Positions 18,457 to 25,842 of a stretch of DNA of 64,000 nt are shown here, piece after piece (the stretch's first letter is position 1; each line of letters starts with the position of its first letter). The notes under the pieces are model-generated. The model made no database searches, was not told where the DNA came from, and saw nothing but the letters and a program-made list of their open reading frames with translations. The stretch covers positions 1,984,001-2,048,000 of the forward strand of contig JADJRF010000005.1 of NCBI GenBank assembly GCA_016712355.1, given 5' to 3'. The position numbers and the translations under genes were made by a program. The DNA is from Vampirovibrionales bacterium. GTDB taxonomy: Bacteria; Cyanobacteriota; Vampirovibrionia; Vampirovibrionales; Vampirovibrionaceae.

Positions 18457-18873
18457 TCAGGCGCGGCGGGTTTTCCTGCAAGGCGAATCAAGCTGCGACT
18501 CGCCTGCAGGTCTGGCATGCTGAGCCTTATGCTCTTCGTCCACGAGCGCGGCGCAATCGGCGCAATAGCGGCCTTTTCGCTCGCGATTATTCTGGGTTTT
18601 GCCGCAGCGCTTGCAGTAAATCAGCACATGGGCGGCGCCGGGGCCGAGCAGGCCATCAAAAAACAGGATTTCCGCATCGAGCTGCGACATCTGGCACAGG
18701 CGCGACAAGTCCTCGAGCAGCGTTTCCGGCTGGCAGACCAGCACGCGCTGGCTGCGCTGAATCAAGACTTCCAGCGTCGTCATGCAGTCAGGACAATAGG
18801 CGCTGCGCAACAAGCGAAAAATCTTGTTACAGCGACGACAATTCGTCAGTTTGCCAACAACGGGGAGGGCCAT
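18457..18873 (-). CDS. Zinc-ribbon protein resembling the flagellar-operon protein YvyF
   Basis: A 138-residue protein with an N-terminal ribbon (C-R-R-C, then CPDC about 15 residues later) and a second ribbon near the C-terminus (CKRC ... CADC). The helical middle contains a LLEDLSRLCQMSQLDAEILF segment that looks like a small DNA-binding or partner helix pair. The layout recalls the YvyF/TIGR03826 family of flagellar operons (from memory, not searched). It starts 13 bases after the upstream gene, which has the same double-ribbon layout, so they form a two-gene unit. No flagellar genes are in the window. Confidence 0.7.
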   Translation of the reverse strand: MALPVVGKLTNCRRCNKIFRLLRSAYCPDCMTTLEVLIQRSQRVLVCQPETLLEDLSRLCQMSQLDAEILFFDGLLGPGAAHVLIYCKRCGKTQNNRERKGRYCADCAALVDEEHKAQHARPAGESQLDSPCRKTRRA

Positions 18874-18885
18874 TCAAGCAGCCTT

Positions 18886-19713
18886 TCAAGAAGACGTAGA
18901 AGAGGGAGCGGGCGCATTGCGCTTGAACCCATAATGACGAATCTGCCCCTGACGGGAAAAATAGGCATGATGCGTCTGAAGCAGGCGTTGTTCCTGCGAG
19001 GTGAGGGGGCCGTCATCGTCGGCGCGATCGAGAATCAGCAGGATTTCGCGCCAGTCTTGCGCAGGCGCCGCGCTTGAGACGGTTTCGACAAGCGGCCCTT
19101 CAGCGGCGACAGGCGAAAGAGACGTAAGCCCGTCGCGCTCGCGAATCACCGCTTCGTAAAGCGCCTTGTAATGCGCCAGTTCCTGACGAAGCGCTTCTAT
19201 TTCGCCGCCCTCCTCCGGCGCTTGCGGCAGCGCATCGGGTAGCGGGAGCGCCTCGGGCAAAGGGGTTTCGCTCATCGAGAGACACGGCGGCGGAGCGGCG
19301 CTCTCCTGCAGGGCCGTCTGGGCGCGGCGCTCGTTATCAGAGGCAAAAATCGCCTGCGGGTCGTTGTCCACCAGCGGGATAAGCTGTTCCAGACAATGCA
19401 GGCATAAAGGTTCAACGGAATCAGCATTTTTCAGGCGCTGATGGCACACGTTGCAATAGCCGCGCTTCCATAGCGGCAGGTCTTTGATGGCGCCATTGCC
19501 CAGCCGGAAATACAGCGAATTGGCGAGCCGCTGCGCCGACAGGCCCGTTTTCTGGGCCAGATGCAGCATATTGAGGTTTTCCAGATGCTTGCCCAGTTTG
19601 CGGTAATAGCGATCGTAGCGGGAATATTCGGTCTCCAGGCAGTTGCCGCACATGGTATGCGCGCCCGTTCGCTGAAACGGTCGGTTACACTGCACGCAAT
19701 TGACGATAAACAT
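18886..19713 (-). CDS. Zinc-ribbon protein with long variable tail (275 aa)
   Basis: The first 110 residues repeat the design of the downstream protein. Ribbon one is CVQC ... CGNC (residues 6-25), a helical segment contains LAQKTGLSAQRLANSLYF, and ribbon two is CNVC ... CLHC. Beyond that come a Pro/Leu-rich linker, a predicted coiled coil (EIEALRQELAHYKALYEAV) and a C-terminal helical block. The ATG at MFIVNCVQC is taken as start; a TTG 66 bases upstream is possible. It is first of the two-gene unit. The two proteins look like paralogues with one elaborated. Function unknown. Confidence 0.65.
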   Translation of the reverse strand: MFIVNCVQCNRPFQRTGAHTMCGNCLETEYSRYDRYYRKLGKHLENLNMLHLAQKTGLSAQRLANSLYFRLGNGAIKDLPLWKRGYCNVCHQRLKNADSVEPLCLHCLEQLIPLVDNDPQAIFASDNERRAQTALQESAAPPPCLSMSETPLPEALPLPDALPQAPEEGGEIEALRQELAHYKALYEAVIRERDGLTSLSPVAAEGPLVETVSSAAPAQDWREILLILDRADDDGPLTSQEQRLLQTHHAYFSRQGQIRHYGFKRNAPAPSSTSS

Positions 19714-19911
19714 CGGCTCGATCGCTCGCTCGTTCTGAAAATCGGGCGTCTGACCCGGCGGACGGGAAAAATCACGCAAACGCGCTTACTGAATCTATCG
19801 GCAAATCGCGCGCAAAGTTGAGCGCGCCTGCGCCTCCGTATCTCAGGGGAGTCAAACGCGGGCCGCGCGCGCTAGAATAAGGCCGTACCGCTCGCCATAC
19901 TGGACGCCGCA

Positions 19912-21111
19912 ATGCCCCTGACGCCCATTCGACTCCTCAGCGAAATCAAGGAACAACCCGCCCTGCTGCGCGAGATTCTCGCCGCACAACCGGAGCGCCT
20001 GACGCGTCATGCGGCAATTCCGCTGGACAAAACCCGCCTGATTGGCGTCGCCGAAGGCTCCAGCCGACACGCGCTCGATATTGCCGCGCCCTTTCTGGAA
20101 ACCTGCATCGGCTTGCCCTTCGTCACCCGAGGGCCGGAAGACCTGCTCGAACGCCAGACCATCGCCCAGGCCATTGCGCCGCAACGCGAACCGCGCGATC
20201 CGGCGGCCTTTTACCTGTTTGTCTCCCAGTCGGGCGAAACAGCCAGCGTCCTGCGGGCCGCGCAATGGCTGTTTCCGCAGGCCGCGCCTGCGCCGTTGGG
20301 CGCTGCGGCTCAAGCCCTCAGCGTGACCAATCACGAGCAATCGTCGCTGGCGCGGCGCTTTGGCAATCATGTCCTCATCGGCGCAGGGGAAGAGCGCTCT
20401 ATCGCCGCAACCAAGACGCTTACCGCCACGCTGATGACCCTCTTGCTCTGGGGCGCCGCCGTTGGCCGCTCGCTGCGACGCCTGACGCCGGACGCTTACG
20501 ATAAAACGCTCGCGCAACTCGCCGCCGTGCCGGATCAAATTGACGCGCTTCTGAGTGAGGCGCCCATGGCGGCGCTCCAGCGATTTACGCATAAACTGAT
20601 TGAGGTTAACCACTTCGTACTCATCTCAAAAGGCCCCACCACGCTGATTTTGCCAGAAGCCGGGCTGAAACTCACTGAAACGTCTAGCAATATCGTCTAT
20701 ACCGATAACGCCGAAAGCTTCAAACACGGCCCCAAAGTGATTCTGTCGGGGGTGAACGGGCATCACCCCAATGCTATTTACCTGACGCCGACAGACGCGA
20801 CGCTGGCTGATGAGCTGTATCGGGATGCGCGCAGCCATTTTTGGCGCGATCTGGCGGGAGAATCGCCGCAGCGAGCCTTTGAAGACGATCGCGTGTTCTT
20901 CATCCGCTTCGAGAACAGTCCCACCCTGCCGACGGAATTCGCGGCGCAGTGGCCCATTAGCGCCGATCGCCTGCTGACGCTGCCCGCCTGCGGATTAATT
21001 GACAGCTTGTTCGTGTCTCTGGTGGCGTTTCAGCTTATCAGTTATCACCTGGCCGCGCTCAAAGGCGAAAACCCGGATAACCCCACGCTACAAAAAGCCG
21101 TTACGGAGTAA
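19912..21111 (+). CDS. Double SIS-domain protein (GlmS isomerase-like, without glutaminase)
   Basis: SIS domains bind phosphosugars. The first shows GVAEGSSRHALDIA and FVSQSGETASVLRA, the phosphate-binding SxS-type loop. It is followed by EERSIAATKTLTATL, which matches the GlmS isomerase half. The second domain is seen around VLISKGPTTLILPEAGLKL and FKHGPKVIL. The 399-residue length fits the isomerase part of GlmS alone, with no N-terminal Cys or glutaminase domain. It may therefore use ammonia or act as an aminosugar-phosphate isomerase/deaminase (AgaS- or FrlB-like). A TAGAAT box lies 33 bases before the start. Its 3' end overlaps the convergent engB by 11 bases. Confidence 0.85.
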   Translation: MPLTPIRLLSEIKEQPALLREILAAQPERLTRHAAIPLDKTRLIGVAEGSSRHALDIAAPFLETCIGLPFVTRGPEDLLERQTIAQAIAPQREPRDPAAFYLFVSQSGETASVLRAAQWLFPQAAPAPLGAAAQALSVTNHEQSSLARRFGNHVLIGAGEERSIAATKTLTATLMTLLLWGAAVGRSLRRLTPDAYDKTLAQLAAVPDQIDALLSEAPMAALQRFTHKLIEVNHFVLISKGPTTLILPEAGLKLTETSSNIVYTDNAESFKHGPKVILSGVNGHHPNAIYLTPTDATLADELYRDARSHFWRDLAGESPQRAFEDDRVFFIRFENSPTLPTEFAAQWPISADRLLTLPACGLIDSLFVSLVAFQLISYHLAALKGENPDNPTLQKAVTE

Positions 21112-21688
21112 GCGCCGCCTCAATTTGAGCGAGAATCGCCTCTCGCCCCTGATTCTTCGGCGAGGCGACCAGCGTAATCGCCTGCGGATCAAGGCCGAGT
21201 AATTCTGCCGCCGCGCGTTGATGCGTCTTCAGGTCGGCTTGTGCGGCTTTGTCCGCCTTGGTCAGCGCCACGCGCGTCGGCAAATCGTGATAGCGCAGCC
21301 ATTGCGCCATCTGGATATCGTTTGGCTGAAACCCATGACGCCCGTCGGCCAGCAGAAAAATCAGTCGCAAGCGCGGGTTTTGACGCAGATAGGTTTCCAG
21401 CGACTTTTGCCAGCGGGCCTGTTCGGTTTTTGAAACGCGCGCATAGCCGTAGCCGGGCAGATCAACCAGAAACCATGCGTTATCAATCCAGTAATAGTTA
21501 ATCAGGCGGGTTTTGCCGGGCGTGTTGGAGGTCTTCGCCAGATTTTTACGGCCCGTGAGGCAATTAATCAGCGAGGATTTGCCGACGTTGGAGCGGCCGA
21601 CAAAGGCGATTTCCGGCGCATCGCCCATCACAGGCGCATCGGCCAGAGAAGGCGCGCTTTTGATAAATTCAGCGACGTGAATTTTCAC
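21101..21688 (-). CDS. engB: Ribosome biogenesis GTPase EngB/YsxC
   Basis: This small, usually essential GTPase acts in late assembly of the 50S subunit. G1 is GRSNVGKSSL, G2 includes NTPGKTRLINYY, G3 is DLPGYGYA and G4 is TKADK. The length of 195 residues is typical. It is transcribed alone and converges with the SIS-domain gene, sharing 11 bases of coding sequence at the 3' end. Confidence 0.97.
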   Translation of the reverse strand: MKIHVAEFIKSAPSLADAPVMGDAPEIAFVGRSNVGKSSLINCLTGRKNLAKTSNTPGKTRLINYYWIDNAWFLVDLPGYGYARVSKTEQARWQKSLETYLRQNPRLRLIFLLADGRHGFQPNDIQMAQWLRYHDLPTRVALTKADKAAQADLKTHQRAAAELLGLDPQAITLVASPKNQGREAILAQIEAALTP

Positions 21689-21853
21689 GGGGGGTTACTC
21701 GATCCGTCAGAATGTGTTTCTGCGTAAGGCCATTCTTCAGGGGTATTCTAGCATCCTGAAAACAGAAGCCTTTGCTGAAGGGCCTTTTAAAACCCACTTC
21801 GACGGCATGCGCCGCCATCCGTCCAATGACTCGCCCACCGGCGGCGCAATTGT

Positions 21854-21868
21854 GTTAAAATTTTTAAC
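21854..21868. promoter_or_regulatory. AT-rich inverted repeat upstream of the exported pair
   Basis: GTTAAAA and TTTTAAC are separated by one T in an otherwise GC-rich region, about 120 bases before the first exported-protein gene. It could be an operator or an UP-like promoter element. No regulator is assigned. Confidence 0.35.
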
Positions 21869-21985
21869 GATTTGGGAAACTGCCTCCAGGCGCGGTCATG
21901 TTTACGCATCGCGGGGCGTTAGTACCCAATACGGCGCCTCCGCCCGCCGGAACTTCGCCAACGCTTTAAGGTCTTTTAGCAAGAT

Positions 21986-23056
21986 ATGCCTCTGTTTTTG
22001 ACCTCGCCCGCCCGAACCTGCTCCGCCGTCGCCCTTGCGCTGACGGTCCTTCTCGCTGGCAGCGCCGCGAGCTGGGCCAGATCCAAAGCGCCAAGCCTGC
22101 CCCAGCGGAGTTTTCTGCCGCCGGTGGCCGCCATTAACCCTATTGTTGACCCCAATGCCTCGACGAATCCTGACGCGGGCGAGTTGGGGCCGGTGACGCT
22201 CTCGGCAGTCAGCACGCCGCTGCTAAAAGTAGGCGCGCGCATCACAAAACTGGATAACGATCTGGGGATTCGCGCCTCGGACAAGGATTTCCAGACCCTG
22301 TTGACGTTGCAGCGCGCAGCCGACGACGCCGATTTAAAATCTTTATGGGACTCGACGGTCGAAAAAAACCCCGTCATCCGCTTTTCGCTGGAGAAGCTGG
22401 CTTCGCCTGACGATCTGCACGGCAAACAGTCCAGCCTGTTTATGCGCAAGACGCTCAACGTGCTGATTTCCGGCGCGACTATCGCCGCGACGATGATGCC
22501 CGGCGCGGGGACGTATCGCAATATGGGCGCAATGGCAGGCGGCGACGCGCTGCGTAACCTCTCTTCTGGAAAAGTCGTCCCGCCGGAGAATATGCTCAGC
22601 CCCACCGAGAAAATTCAGCTCGCCGGTATGGTCGATGAGCTTCAGGGCAAGGTGATCGGCTCCTATCACGACTACAAGAACACCCTGCAATCGCTGATTC
22701 TGTCCCGTCAGACGACGGAGCGGCATCATACGGCCTATGCCAACGCGCTCAAAACCCATAGCGATATGGCGATTCTGGCCTCAGGCAGCGCCTACTATAA
22801 AGCCCTGATGGCGGAAAGCGCCCTGCGTAATCGCGCCAAGCTCTATCGTCTGGAGCTGGAGCGTCTGGCGGGGGCTGACACCGTAGACGGGCTTCAGCTT
22901 TCGGTCGCCTACACCCACGATCTGCTCGAAGAATCACGGGTAAAATCCGCCGCAAGCAAGCCTGATGCGGCGCAAACAGCCGCGCTTCCTGTCCAGACGC
23001 CTGCGCCCGCTGCGGCGGCGGCTGCCGCGCCCAAGCCCAACGCCTCGTTGCGATAG
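21986..23056 (+). CDS. Exported hypothetical protein, first of a paralogous pair (356 aa)
   Basis: Residues 1-31 are a signal peptide (basic n-region, Ala/Leu core, SWA end). The mature part is mostly helical. The segment AADDADLKSLWDSTVEKNPVIRFSLEKL and the later KIQLAGMVDELQGKVIGSYHDYKN have close counterparts in the next protein. A Pro/Ala tail ends the protein. The helical C-terminal half resembles the coiled-coil arrangement of outer-membrane efflux (TolC-like) proteins but is far too short, so this is only a resemblance. Co-directional with the next gene, 17 bases apart. No known family recognised. Confidence 0.7.
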   Translation: MPLFLTSPARTCSAVALALTVLLAGSAASWARSKAPSLPQRSFLPPVAAINPIVDPNASTNPDAGELGPVTLSAVSTPLLKVGARITKLDNDLGIRASDKDFQTLLTLQRAADDADLKSLWDSTVEKNPVIRFSLEKLASPDDLHGKQSSLFMRKTLNVLISGATIAATMMPGAGTYRNMGAMAGGDALRNLSSGKVVPPENMLSPTEKIQLAGMVDELQGKVIGSYHDYKNTLQSLILSRQTTERHHTAYANALKTHSDMAILASGSAYYKALMAESALRNRAKLYRLELERLAGADTVDGLQLSVAYTHDLLEESRVKSAASKPDAAQTAALPVQTPAPAAAAAAAPKPNASLR

Positions 23057-23073
23057 ATTGGCCCGACTCCCCA

Positions 23074-24615
23074 ATGCCTTTTTCATTCCTGTCTGCTTCT
23101 CTCGCCCATCCTCTTGCTTCTGGCTGCTTGCGCCTGCGCGCGGGCCGGCTCTCGGCTTTCCTGCTGGCGTGCATGGCCGTATCCTTACCGCTTTCAAACG
23201 GGATCGCCTCGCCGCTTGCCCCCACGCCGCGCGGCTTTGAAGCGCCCGTCGTTCTCAGTGCGCCGCCGTTGTCTCAGGCAGAGCGCATACGGCTGGTTGA
23301 TCGCGAGATAGAGGATCTCTACAGTAAGCTTCAGGACGGCTCGCCGACTGATATCACCAAGGATTTTCCCGCTGCGACGCGCGAACCGGCCTTAGAGGCG
23401 CCGCCCGAAGAGGAATCCGCCCTCACCGGCGTGGAGGCGATTCAACAAGACGCGGCGCTTCCTGCCTCGCCTCCCTCTGAAGCCATCTCGACGCCGGCGG
23501 TGAGTGATGACAGCAACGAAAAAGCCTTGAGCCCCAAGGCCCAGCGCAAGGCCGAAAAACGTCAGGCAAAAGCGCAGGCCCAATCCAGACAAGAGGCATC
23601 CGACCCCAGCCAGAAAGCGGCGACGCCGCCAGCCCCGCAGGCGTCTTCCCCCAAGAAGCCTTCCGTTGCTGAAAGCGCAGCGCTGGAAGCCCAAAAGCAG
23701 GCTGCCGCCGAAACGCAGGCCGCCCTTAAAACCCTTAAACCGCAGCTACAGGGGGATTTACAACAACTTTCCGAGCGCATGCATTTTCAGCACGACGCCA
23801 TTCGCAATGAGCTGCGCGACGATCAGGAATTGGCGCTGACGGACATCACCTTGCTGTGGCAATCGGCTGTTGAGCGCAGCGGCGCCATTCGCTACGCCAT
23901 CGAAAAGCTCTCGCGTCGCGACGCAACCGGCAAAACAACCGGTGATTCCTTTACCAAGCGGGTTTTCCAGAATATCGTGCGTCTGGGCGGCGTGGCGGGC
24001 TCAATGTGGACCGGCACTCCGGCTGGCGTGCTGAGCGGTTCGCTGGTAGAGGATATGCTTCGCGGCGATCCGACAACATCCGCGATGGGGCGGGTCACTG
24101 ACGCCGACATGTTGCTGCTCGCCAAAGAAGTGGAAGCGCTTCAAACCCAGGTGATTGAATCGTATTACGCCTACCGTCAGGCGCAAGACCAGTGGAAGCT
24201 CTCTCATGAGGCGCTGGTTAAGCTGGACGCCTACTATCAACGCATTTTAGAGGCGCCCGAAAACGCAGACGCCCTGGCGCTAAAGCCAGTGCTGGACTCC
24301 ATGTTTGAAGGCCTGCAACAGGAAGAAAGCAACGCCAAACAGGGATTCGTCAGCGCCCGTAATGCGCTCGGCCTGCTGGTCGGCGGCGACGCGCTGCTCA
24401 CGCTGGAGCAATCGCGGCAGACGCCTGCCGCGAAGACCTCGACGCCGACCAAAGCCACGGCGGCGCCGGCCGTTTTGAAGCCGTCTGCCTCTAAGGGGCC
24501 AGCCCCCGCCAGTACGACATCCAGTATGAAATCCAGTACGACATCTGCGGCGGCGAAAGCGCCTGCGCCTGCCAAAAAAGCCGCCGTGAATCCCAGCAAC
24601 AAGCGCGCGCGCTAA
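23074..24615 (+). CDS. Exported hypothetical protein, second of a paralogous pair (513 aa)
   Basis: A longer version of the preceding protein. The signal-like N-terminus (about 1-46) has an extended n-region. Next comes a roughly 150-residue low-complexity stretch rich in Ala, Pro, Glu and Lys, then the shared helical core. That core has LTDITLLWQSAVERSGAIRY followed by EKL, and the partner segment EVEALQTQVIESYYAYRQAQ. A basic Ala/Lys/Thr-rich tail ends in KRAR. The ribosome-binding site is weak, so translation may be coupled to the first gene 17 bases upstream. It ends 13 bases from the convergent pheA. Cell-envelope location is inferred from the signal peptide. Confidence 0.7.
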   Translation: MPFSFLSASLAHPLASGCLRLRAGRLSAFLLACMAVSLPLSNGIASPLAPTPRGFEAPVVLSAPPLSQAERIRLVDREIEDLYSKLQDGSPTDITKDFPAATREPALEAPPEEESALTGVEAIQQDAALPASPPSEAISTPAVSDDSNEKALSPKAQRKAEKRQAKAQAQSRQEASDPSQKAATPPAPQASSPKKPSVAESAALEAQKQAAAETQAALKTLKPQLQGDLQQLSERMHFQHDAIRNELRDDQELALTDITLLWQSAVERSGAIRYAIEKLSRRDATGKTTGDSFTKRVFQNIVRLGGVAGSMWTGTPAGVLSGSLVEDMLRGDPTTSAMGRVTDADMLLLAKEVEALQTQVIESYYAYRQAQDQWKLSHEALVKLDAYYQRILEAPENADALALKPVLDSMFEGLQQEESNAKQGFVSARNALGLLVGGDALLTLEQSRQTPAAKTSTPTKATAAPAVLKPSASKGPAPASTTSSMKSSTTSAAAKAPAPAKKAAVNPSNKRAR

Positions 24616-24628
24616 ACGCGATCAGTCG

Positions 24629-25567
24629 TCAGCGCAGGGCGCCCAGGCACGGGTAAGCGCTCGTCATGCGGAAGTACGTTTTGTCGGCTTCCATAAACAT
24701 CACGATGCGCTCCAGACGCGGGTCGCGCAGGTCGCCGTCCACATCGACGTAAAACAGGTATTCGCCCAGACGTCGACGAGAAGGGCGCGACTCAATACGG
24801 CTCATATTGAGATCATACGCCTTCAACCCCAGCAGGATTTCCATCAGGGCGCCGGGCCGGTCCTGAAGGCCGATGCACAGCGACGTCTTAACCGGCAAAT
24901 CCGGCCAGACGGGCAGACGAAGGGTCTGACGCGTGGAGGATGCGAGCCAGAAGCGCGTCACGTTATCCGGCGAATCGCTCACGTCCTCGCGCACGACGCG
25001 CATCGCGTGCAGGCGGGCTGCTTCGCGGCTGCCCAGCGCGGCCCAGGCGGCATCGCGCAAGGCGAGCTGACGAACGGCGTCGGCGGTGGAGGCGGTCGGC
25101 TCCAGCGTCACATCCGGCCCGAGCAGGGCGCGCAACGTCTCACGGCACTGCGCCAGCGCCTGCGGGTGCGACATCACGCCGGTCAGACCGGCCAGAGTTG
25201 TTGTATCGTTAAGAGCGTCGGCAGCAGCGGCCTGCGGTTGACGAATCAGGGCGTGCTGAATGGGCAGCAGGCATTCCAGATGCACATTCAGCGAGAAGCG
25301 ATCCAGTCCGACGGCTTCCATGCTTTCGACGACGGCGCCTTGCAGGGAGTTTTCAACCGGCAACAGCGCCACGGCGACCGCTTGCGCGTCGACGGCTTCC
25401 AGAAGCGCGTAAAGCGTGGGATACGGCTGTAGGGATGCGCCGCTGAAGACAGCGCGCGCGCGCGAATCCTGCGACAGGGCGAGAACAGCCTGATGCGAGT
25501 GGGTCCCGGCAGGGCCCAGATAGCCGATGCTTTCGATGGCAGGCGATGGCGGCATGGGGTGTGTCAT
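24629..25567 (-). CDS. pheA: Prephenate dehydratase
   Basis: This enzyme converts prephenate to phenylpyruvate in phenylalanine synthesis. The 312-residue protein begins the catalytic domain with IGYLGPAGTHSHQAVL and has the DNVTRFW motif near its end. An ACT regulatory domain follows (SLCIGLQDRPGALMEIL ... IESRPSRRRLGEYLFYVDVDG), in which the ESRP motif is associated with phenylalanine feedback inhibition. There is no chorismate mutase domain. The ATG at 25567 is chosen by fit; no good ribosome-binding site precedes it, and an ATG four codons later is equally possible. Divergent from the 995-residue gene. Confidence 0.95.
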   Translation of the reverse strand: MTHPMPPSPAIESIGYLGPAGTHSHQAVLALSQDSRARAVFSGASLQPYPTLYALLEAVDAQAVAVALLPVENSLQGAVVESMEAVGLDRFSLNVHLECLLPIQHALIRQPQAAAADALNDTTTLAGLTGVMSHPQALAQCRETLRALLGPDVTLEPTASTADAVRQLALRDAAWAALGSREAARLHAMRVVREDVSDSPDNVTRFWLASSTRQTLRLPVWPDLPVKTSLCIGLQDRPGALMEILLGLKAYDLNMSRIESRPSRRRLGEYLFYVDVDGDLRDPRLERIVMFMEADKTYFRMTSAYPCLGALR

Positions 25568-25842
25568 TTCATTTATTTTAGCGTCAAATGCGGGAAAACG
25601 CCCGGCGGGCTTTGCTTTTGTGTCGTAATCACGCGCAAGCGGCAAAAAAGAGACGACAACGCCTCGTCCCTGTTGCATAATAACGGCTTCGGTCGACGCA
25701 TTTTTGACACTTTTATGGTTTGAGCGGCGTTTATGGCTGTATGCGCCTGCCCGCCCGCCTGCTTGTCCTCTCTTTCTCATGATAGGCCTTGCATCGCTTA
25801 TTTTAAGGCCCAAAGCGTCCTGACAGGGTTTTTACGACGAAG

